IMG/VR virus record: IMGVR_UViG_3300042451_001035
Coordinates: 1 to 57,491 of that record
DNA length: 57,491 bases
From: a virus
Strand: one strand, 5' to 3'
The notes below the pieces were generated by a model. It had not been told where the DNA came from. It did not search any database and saw nothing but the letters and a program-made list of their open reading frames with translations. Below are positions 53,533 through 57,491 of the stretch, one piece after another. Both the position numbers and the translations under genes were made by a program. Position 1 is the first letter of the stretch, and the number at the start of each line of letters is the position of its first letter.

Positions 53533-53698
53533 CGTTGTATATGAAGTAGCTGAAATAGTTTGTGACGCATGTTTAAATTATCATGTAGCAGTTATAGAAA
53601 CTGATATGATTAAATGGTTTGATGAAAGTGTTGAAGTAAGATATTTAGAAGAAATACAATGTCCGCATTGTGAAAAAATGACAAAAATAAAAAGATAA
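53522..53698 (+). CDS. Small zinc-ribbon protein
   Basis: A 58-aa protein from ATG 53522 to TAA 53696-53698. It has CDAC at residues 14-17 and CPHC at 49-52, the two halves of a zinc ribbon, separated by a beta-like acidic stretch (YHVAVIETDMIKWFDESV). It overlaps the previous gene by 11 bases and the next by one (TAATG), so it is co-translated. Likely binds zinc; nucleic acid or protein partner unknown. Confidence 0.65.
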   Translation: MEVSVVYEVAEIVCDACLNYHVAVIETDMIKWFDESVEVRYLEEIQCPHCEKMTKIKR

Positions 53699-53961
53699 TG
53701 GCAAAGAAAAAAACAGAGATACCAAAAGAAATACAAGTTTATACAGAAGGATGTGATTTTTGTATGCAGTTTGATTATGATGATCCTCATGTAATAGGGG
53801 CAAGCCCTGATGGTGATGGTGGATTAGAAATAGTATTAAAAGCATACCAAGATGCTGGTATTACTTTCGTGTGTCCAAACACTGGCAAAAAGCTTAGATT
53901 ATTTTCAAGACCTTTGTCTGATGCAGGTAAAAAAATATTAGAAGATCAGCCCCCAGCTTAA
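53698..53961 (+). CDS. Small cysteine-containing early protein
   Basis: An 87-aa protein with CDFC (19-22) and a later single CPNTGKK segment, so a partial zinc-binding pattern is possible. It ends DAGKKILEDQPPA. Neighbours a zinc-ribbon gene and a tRNA. No family recognised. Confidence 0.55.
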   Translation: MAKKKTEIPKEIQVYTEGCDFCMQFDYDDPHVIGASPDGDGGLEIVLKAYQDAGITFVCPNTGKKLRLFSRPLSDAGKKILEDQPPA

Positions 53962-53965
53962 TAAA

Positions 53966-54037
53966 TGCTGGTTGGTGTAATTGGCAACACTACAGATTTT
54001 GATTCTGTCATTCAAGGTTCAAATCCTTGACCAGTAA
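53966..54037 (+). tRNA. tRNA-Gln (anticodon UUG)
   Basis: The cloverleaf can be drawn in full: acceptor TGCTGGT/ACCAGTA with one G-U pair; D stem GTGT/ACAC; anticodon stem ACAGA/TCTGT with loop TTTTGAT giving UUG; variable loop CATT; T stem CAAGG/CCTTG with TTCAAAT loop; discriminator A. CCA is not encoded. It reads CAA, a codon much used in the Gln-rich portal tail and ejection proteins. It lies between early genes on the coding strand. Confidence 0.92.
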
Positions 54038-54052
54038 CTAATAAATATTTTT

Positions 54053-54379
54053 ATGTCAGTTAATTTTAATAGTACAAGATGTAGTTATTGTGAAAGAAGA
54101 TTTACTGAAAGTAATTATAGAACAAAAGAACATATTGTTCCATTATCTAAAGGAGGGAATAATTATTTTGAGAACCTTGTATGGATATGCAATGAGTGTA
54201 ATAATTTTAGAGGCAATAAAGACTTGCCATATTTTTATAATCAAATAAATAATATACTTAATAACAATAGAACTATTAAGATTAAAATTTACACTTATAA
54301 TAGGCAAGATTTACAAAATATGGTTAAAAACTTATCCTATTATAAAACTAAAGAACTTATGATTTCTTATGAGCGTTAG
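54053..54379 (+). CDS. HNH endonuclease
   Basis: A 108-aa HNH protein. Zinc pairs are CSYC (10-13) and CNEC (46-49), with the core EHIVPLSKGG (26-35), the NLVWICNECN helix and RGNK. Small HNH enzymes like this are homing or packaging nucleases. Located 15 bases after the tRNA; tRNA-adjacent HNH genes are common mobile passengers. It overlaps the convergent gene at 54357 by 23 bases. Confidence 0.88.
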   Translation: MSVNFNSTRCSYCERRFTESNYRTKEHIVPLSKGGNNYFENLVWICNECNNFRGNKDLPYFYNQINNILNNNRTIKIKIYTYNRQDLQNMVKNLSYYKTKELMISYER

Positions 54380-54641
54380 CAAACTTACGAGCTGCTTCAA
54401 CACTACCAAATCCCCAAGCCTTAAGAGCTAATGCTTTACGAGTAGGTTCACCATTTGGTTTTTTCATAGCACCTAGCATACCAGCAAAACGAGCTGCAAA
54501 AGAAACTCTACGAGGGTTAACGCCAGATTTAACAGGAGCTTTTAAATTACCACCTGTTTCTGCATTGTAAGATGCACGACCTTTTGCATTTAAGCCACCT
54601 TTAGGATTTTTTCCTTCTTTTCTTTGCCAAGCTCCAGACAT
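54357..54641 (-). CDS. DUF6321-like small basic protein
   Basis: A 94-aa basic protein whose opening GAWQRKEGKNPKGGLNAKG matches the DUF6321 pattern (W-x-RKEGK-x-x-GGLN-x-KG) found in many aquatic phages. A Gly/Arg-rich middle (SFAARFAGMLGAMKKPNGEP) and a helical Ala-rich end follow. Function unknown. It is the last gene of the leftward small-protein operon and overlaps the HNH gene tail to tail. Confidence 0.72.
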   Translation of the reverse strand: MSGAWQRKEGKNPKGGLNAKGRASYNAETGGNLKAPVKSGVNPRRVSFAARFAGMLGAMKKPNGEPTRKALALKAWGFGSVEAARKFANAHKKS

Positions 54642-54643
54642 AA

Positions 54644-54799
54644 TTATTTCTTTTCTTCTGATTTAATTTTCTTTTCTTGCTTTAGCATTTCAGGTGTTGG
54701 TTTTTTACCAGATCCAGCAGCTGCGCGGATGTTATCCCATAAACCTCTACGAGAATAAGAGCCATCTGCTCTTTTCATCATTTTTAATTTACTTTTCAT
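54644..54799 (-). CDS. Small basic protein (51 aa)
   Basis: A complete frame from ATG (54799-54797) to TAA (54646-54644). The product opens MKSKLKMMKRADGSYSRRG, then LWDNIRAAAGSGKKPTPEML. Proteins with the RADGSYS-x-RGLWDNIRA pattern recur in phage genomes as short conserved unknowns, as I recall. Its start overlaps the previous stop (TAATG) and it ends two bases before the DUF6321-like gene. Confidence 0.65.
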   Translation of the reverse strand: MKSKLKMMKRADGSYSRRGLWDNIRAAAGSGKKPTPEMLKQEKKIKSEEKK

Positions 54800-55170
54800 T
54801 ATTTTAAACTTAATAGGTATAATGTTGATGCAAACAACGCAGATATTTCATCTACTTGATTTTGAATCCAAGATTCTTGATAAATATCTTTTCTTTCTTT
54901 TTCAATTAATTCATAAGCAGATTTAAAATATTTAACCACCTGTTCTGGATTTTTATAATCTACAGGGCTGTCAATTTGGTATTTCATTGGTCTACCATGT
55001 ATGCCACTTACGCTTTCTACTAAACCATCTGTTAAATCAAGAATACCATCATAAAACTTATTTAAAGCCTTATGTACTGCATAAGAATCAGTTTGATGAT
55101 GCCAAACGACAGCTTGATCAAAAGAATCTTTTAAATAAGATACAAAATATGAAAATTTTTCTTCAGACAT
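54799..55170 (-). CDS. DUF5856-like, Dps/ferritin-like helical protein
   Basis: A 123-aa all-helical protein. AVVWHHQTDSYAVHKALNKF, then DLTDGLVESVSGIHG, matches what I recall of DUF5856, a Dps/ferritin-like four-helix fold in phages (H-H-Q-T-x-SYA-x-HKAL). His, Glu and Asp residues could bind metal, but activity is unproven. It sits in the leftward small-protein operon. Confidence 0.7.
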   Translation of the reverse strand: MSEEKFSYFVSYLKDSFDQAVVWHHQTDSYAVHKALNKFYDGILDLTDGLVESVSGIHGRPMKYQIDSPVDYKNPEQVVKYFKSAYELIEKERKDIYQESWIQNQVDEISALFASTLYLLSLK

Positions 55171-55197
55171 GTTATAATATTTTAGCTAAGATACGAA

Positions 55198-55476
55198 TTA
55201 TTTCCAATTTTCAGACTTCCAAATAGCCAAATCTATTCCAGTTAGCCCATTAGGAGGCTCAGGATTGCCGTTTTTAAGCTCTTTTTGAGGCACTTGAATA
55301 AACTTGGCGCTAATTTTACCATCAAAAACTTTATGTGGCAAATTTGAGTCGGTTCTGTTGTAATTATCCATTAAATAATTCACCACTTGCTGAACAGATG
55401 TCAAATTTTGCTCTTTTTGAATCATATCCAACTTATATAAGTCAAATCTAACTCCAATTGGTTTACTTTTTGCCAT
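55198..55476 (-). CDS. Small protein, possibly ribbon-helix-helix
   Basis: A 92-aa protein opening KPIGVRFDLYKLDMIQKEQN, then TSVQQVVNYLMDNYNRT. The strand-helix-helix layout of the first 40 residues is that of a ribbon-helix-helix DNA-binding domain, though the strand is short. The C-terminal half is Pro/Gly-rich with no motif. It could be a regulator of the adjacent control region. Confidence 0.5.
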   Translation of the reverse strand: MAKSKPIGVRFDLYKLDMIQKEQNLTSVQQVVNYLMDNYNRTDSNLPHKVFDGKISAKFIQVPQKELKNGNPEPPNGLTGIDLAIWKSENWK

Positions 55477-55479
55477 AAA

Positions 55480-55743
55480 TTAATAAGTATTTACATAAAT
55501 AGGAGTTTGATCGCCAACATAAGCAGAAAAACAGTTGAATTCAAGAAATTCCCAAGCATCTTCTTCCGAAAGCTCTACATCTACTTCCATTAAAAGTTTA
55601 ACCATAATTTCTTTTGAGTAAACCAGTTGTCCATTATCGGTTAATCCAAGAATTGCTTTATCATACCCATTTGGGTTGTCTGATAAATTTGGTTTAAGGG
55701 CTAAACATTCTTCTGCTGTTTGTAAAATTAATTCTAAATCCAT
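55480..55743 (-). CDS. Small acidic phage protein of unknown function
   Basis: An 87-aa acidic protein (LELILQTAEECLALKPNLSD, LSEEDAWEFLEFNCFSAYVG, ending TPIYVNTY). I recall similar small phage proteins ending in an A-Y-VG-x-x-TPI segment, without function. First gene leftward from the 466-bp control region; its promoter is expected around the two TGTAGCTACA sites. Confidence 0.6.
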   Translation of the reverse strand: MDLELILQTAEECLALKPNLSDNPNGYDKAILGLTDNGQLVYSKEIMVKLLMEVDVELSEEDAWEFLEFNCFSAYVGDQTPIYVNTY

Positions 55744-55765
55744 AGTGTTGTTTTTAAGTTTTTAA

Positions 55766-55815
55766 TTGTAGCTACAAAATTAAGTTAATTATTCCAAATG
55801 TAGCTACAAAATTAA
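55766..55815. promoter_or_regulatory. Tandem palindromic operator candidate (TGTAGCTACA x2)
   Basis: TGTAGCTACAAAATTAA occurs exactly at 55767-55783 and 55799-55815, 32 bp apart (about three helical turns). Each copy centres on the palindrome TGTAGCTACA. On the minus strand TACATTTG, a full TAnnTTTG match, overlaps the second palindrome, so a bound repressor would block the leftward promoter. Confidence 0.65.
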
Positions 55816-56183
55816 TTTAATTTTCACCCATCCCTATCCTATAACCTACATACTTAATACCAATTGCTAGTCAAACCAATGGCCATGATCCCATATAGAT
55901 ACAGGATAAATTGCACGACCATACCGCAACCAATACCAATGCCATGCATTACCATACAAACCAATGCTAGTGCCATTGCCCGCCATTACCCATACATGCC
56001 CATACCATACAAATAAAGGTGCTAGAATATCCTTAAAACAGGGGTACTCGGTGCTAGAATTTTGAAGCCCCATAAAAAGTTTTGGCCATTTTTTTCATAG
56101 GGTACCCTCAAGGATGTGTTGATGCAGAAGTGTTTGCTTTTTATTTAATAGAATTTTTTGGTGGTTATGGTAAAAATATTTTG

Positions 56184-56191
56184 TATATTTG
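56184..56191 (+). promoter_or_regulatory. Bacteroidota -7 promoter element (TATATTTG)
   Basis: TATATTTG ends 18 bases before the ATG at 56210. A TTG at 56158-56160 is 23 nt upstream, slightly long for the -33 spacing. It drives the rightward small-protein genes. Confidence 0.6.
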
Positions 56192-56209
56192 GGGTACTAA
56201 AATCATGAT

Positions 56210-56659
56210 ATGTTAAAATCAATGAAAAAAGGCGATCCAAAAAAGCCTTCATTAAGCTACGAAGCTAAAACAGCACAAGAAAAAGCTATAATTGACATGA
56301 AGTCAAAAGCAGAAGCTAGAAAAAAAGCGGCTGAAGAATCATTTGAAAAAATGGGCAAAGAAAAAAATATTGGATTTACTTCTACTGACGTATCTGAAGA
56401 AGAAAAAAGAAGCAAATATCCTCGCATGATGCTTAAAGCAAAACAAGCATTTAAAGAGTCACAAGAAAGAAAGGATAGTAAATATGGCGCAACATACGAT
56501 CCTGTAAAAAAAGAATATATGTACTCCAATGTCCAGTTAGGAGATGAACTTAGGGACAGAAGTACGCAAAAGATGGCAAAATCAGATATAGAAGAAGCAA
56601 GAAAATTTATGGCAGAAGATGCAGCCAAACTAAGAGCAGCTAAAAATAAAAAGAAATAA
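56210..56659 (+). CDS. Charged helical phage protein, unknown
   Basis: A 149-aa Lys/Glu/Ala-rich protein that looks almost fully helical (EKAIIDMKSKAEARKKAAEE, then SDIEEARKFMAEDAAKLRAA). It starts MLKSMKKGD; the Met at residue 5 is an alternative start. No motif. Such proteins occur as virion-associated or DNA-binding proteins in phages. First gene right of the control region. Confidence 0.55.
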   Translation: MLKSMKKGDPKKPSLSYEAKTAQEKAIIDMKSKAEARKKAAEESFEKMGKEKNIGFTSTDVSEEEKRSKYPRMMLKAKQAFKESQERKDSKYGATYDPVKKEYMYSNVQLGDELRDRSTQKMAKSDIEEARKFMAEDAAKLRAAKNKKK

Positions 56660-56660
56660 T

Positions 56661-56909
56661 ATGCAACAAGATCCAAAAGGAATGGTAAGAACGGAAATGG
56701 GCAGATTAGTAAAGAAGTCTGATCAAGATGCTTGGGAAAAGAAGGCATCAGACGCAATGCAAGATCAATACATGAATAGAGCAAAGGATGCAGCAAAAGC
56801 AAGAGCGATGAAATTAGGCTCTATGAAGAAGAAAAGTTTCCCAGACTTAAACAAAGACGGTAAAGTAACAAAAGCCGATGTCTTAAAAGGTCGTGGAGTT
56901 ATAAAATAG
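56661..56909 (+). CDS. Small protein with EF-hand-like calcium loop
   Basis: An 82-aa protein. Residues 62-73 (DLNKDGKVTKAD) are an EF-hand/dockerin-type loop with Asp62, Asn64, Asp66, Gly67 and Asp73 in register, followed by VLKGRGVI. The loop is near the C-terminus after basic helices (AKDAAKARAMKLGSMKKKSF). The FPDLNKDGKVTKADVLKGRG motif recurs at the ends of small phage proteins in my memory. Calcium binding is likely; partner unknown. Confidence 0.65.
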   Translation: MQQDPKGMVRTEMGRLVKKSDQDAWEKKASDAMQDQYMNRAKDAAKARAMKLGSMKKKSFPDLNKDGKVTKADVLKGRGVIK

Positions 56910-56941
56910 TTTAGTTGGTTATTATGTTTTCGTTTAATAAG

Positions 56942-56969
56942 CCTCCCTTAAAAAAGGAGGTTTTATTTT
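56942..56969 (+). terminator. Rho-independent terminator
   Basis: CCTCC pairs with GGAGG over a short loop (with a CTT/AAG extension), followed by TTTTATTTT. It lies 32 bases after the EF-hand protein gene. Confidence 0.8.
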
Positions 56970-57018
56970 GTACATAATTCTGTACGTTTTTTGGTAAATG
57001 TTACAATATGATGTATAT

Positions 57019-57035
57019 TGCATCAAACTGCATCA
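57019..57035. promoter_or_regulatory. Tandem TGCATCA operator candidate
   Basis: TGCATCA occurs at 57019-57025 and 57029-57035, exactly 10 bp apart, immediately before the ATG of a ribbon-helix-helix gene. Direct repeats one helical turn apart are typical of ribbon-helix-helix operators, so autoregulation is plausible. Confidence 0.45.
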
Positions 57036-57036
57036 C

Positions 57037-57219
57037 ATGAAAAAAAGAATTACAATTAGCCTTTCAGAAGAAAGTTACATTAAACTACAACTTCTAGCCA
57101 AAAAGAAAAAATGGTCATTAAGCAAAACAGTAGAGGACATTTTAGAAAGACAGATGGCAAAACAGAAACCAGCACTTCAATATGTGGGAGGGATAGGTTA
57201 TGAAAAAAGTAATCCTTAA
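57037..57219 (+). CDS. Ribbon-helix-helix (CopG/Arc-like) regulator
   Basis: A 60-aa protein from the ATG at 57037 (MKKRITISLSEESYIKLQLL). An upstream ATG at 56998 adds 13 residues not matching the family and would run through the tandem TGCATCA site. The strand KRITISLS followed by two helices (EESYIKLQLLAKKKKW, LSKTVEDILERQM) is the RHH fold. It probably represses its own gene and perhaps the RusA-like gene that overlaps its end by 20 bases. Confidence 0.8.
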   Translation: MKKRITISLSEESYIKLQLLAKKKKWSLSKTVEDILERQMAKQKPALQYVGGIGYEKSNP

Positions 57220-57491
57220 CATAACACCTCAGACCCATGTCAGGGCAACTCAAGGTGATTCAATATTTTTCAGAATACCTAGAGAGAAATTACGCCCAGC
57301 CGGTTTAAGCAGATTGATGAGATTAGAAAAGTACAACAAGTACAAGGTAGATCTATGCGCAGAAGCTAAATCAAAAAGATTCATCCTTCCCCCAGTCGGA
57401 GCTTCCATAACTTTCTTTATTCCAGTCCCACCATCTTGGTCTAAGAAAAAAAAGAAATTACATCATGGCAGATTCCACCAGTCCAAACCAG
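57200..57491 (+). CDS. RusA-like Holliday junction resolvase, partial (C-terminus outside window)
   Basis: A frame from ATG 57200 open to the window end, 97 codons. Residues about 69-97 (SITFFIPVPPSWSKKKKK, then HHGRFHQSKP) match RusA-family resolvases, whose catalytic KPDxDN motif should begin right at the window edge. RusA resolves Holliday junctions during phage recombination and packaging. The N-terminal 65 residues are less typical, so it could be a longer variant. Completeness cannot be judged here. Confidence 0.78.
   Translation, partial: MKKVILNITPQTHVRATQGDSIFFRIPREKLRPAGLSRLMRLEKYNKYKVDLCAEAKSKRFILPPVGASITFFIPVPPSWSKKKKKLHHGRFHQSKP

Larger units (their letters stand above)
55744..56209. 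other. Gene-free divergent control region with short repeats (origin candidate)
   Basis: 466 bp between divergent genes. It holds two palindromes with core TGTAGCTACA (55767, 55799), five ACCAAT (55859, 55875, 55929, 55935, 55960), four TGCTAG (55865, 55965, 56020, 56052), two GGTGCTAGAAT (56018, 56050) and a rightward -7 box at 56184. Composition is markedly less AT-rich than its flanks between about 55830 and 56080, and the minus strand is G-rich there. An open frame at 55867-56073 is not a convincing gene. A replication origin or major regulatory hub is the best reading. Confidence 0.55.

Noticed and set aside
53966-54037. Suppressor tRNA and TAG recoding, known in some crAss-like phages
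   Set aside because: The anticodon is UUG, not CUA, and TAG is used as a normal stop (for example at 7779-7781 and 16186-16188).
55867-56073. A 68-aa Trp/Tyr/His/Gly-rich frame on the minus strand
   Set aside because: Composition follows the short repeats (ACCAAT, TGCTAG); no family, no overlap-style spacing to neighbours. Kept as part of the control region instead.
1-57491. Complete circular genome
   Set aside because: The genes cut at the two ends (glycosyltransferase, RusA-like) are different and cannot be joined into one frame.

Overview
The window is a contiguous piece of a tailed double-stranded DNA phage (or prophage-like) genome that infects a Bacteroidota host. The sequence is AT-rich. 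Several gene-proximal sites match the Bacteroidota promoter pattern (TTG, about 19 nt, TAnnTTTG). The gene families are those of Bacteroidota podophages: portal, capsid, ring proteins and a very large muzzle/stabilization protein in an order resembling crAss-like phages, a DUF4373-type replication initiator and a VirE_N-type primase-helicase. Crassvirales kinship is inference from gene order and protein style; no search was run. Both ends cut through genes (a glycosyltransferase at base 1, a RusA-like resolvase at base 57491), so this is part of a larger genome. No DNA polymerase, lysis gene or integrase was recognised.

Layout. (1) 1-7781: a sugar-transfer and methylation cluster: five glycosyltransferase genes, one FkbM methyltransferase, a methyltransferase-glycosyltransferase fusion and a GT4/heptosyltransferase fusion. 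(2) 7822-16145, minus: tail fibre/adhesin locus with two S74-chaperone fibres, a collagen-like Gly-Ser-Thr protein and an HNH homing endonuclease. (3) 16186-27014, minus: a 2515-aa internal virion protein, probable ejection proteins, a cupin-like protein and a tail domain protein. (4) 27034-35567, minus: a 2053-aa muzzle-like protein carrying repeated Cys modules and Thr-rich linkers, ring/connector proteins and a phage GroES. (5) 35661-45550, minus: capsid operon (unknown protein, major capsid, scaffold candidate, two small proteins, portal, large terminase, terminase-side small proteins). (6) 45655-46327, plus: two small paralogous virion-like proteins. (7) 46356-50333, minus: replication operon (HTH regulator, initiator, primase-helicase, SSB, winged helix, small proteins). 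(8) 50458-54379, plus: early/recombination genes (NinG-like, PD-(D/E)XK exonuclease, HNH) and a tRNA-Gln. (9) 54357-55743, minus, and 56210-57491, plus: small phage proteins either side of a 466-bp gene-free control region rich in short repeats.

How it may work together. Capsid, ring, muzzle and ejection genes form an ordinary virion set. The unusual part is the combination of a large glycosyltransferase block, one member with the four-cysteine signature of bacterial protein O-heptosyltransferases (TibC/BAHT type), next to virion proteins full of Ser/Thr: a proline-free Gly-X-Y collagen-like protein and Thr-rich AAP linkers shared by three separate structural genes. I propose, as inference, that the phage glycosylates its own fibres and surface decorations. 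The Thr-rich linkers and near-identical 200-bp cassettes also look suited to gain, loss and exchange of surface modules.
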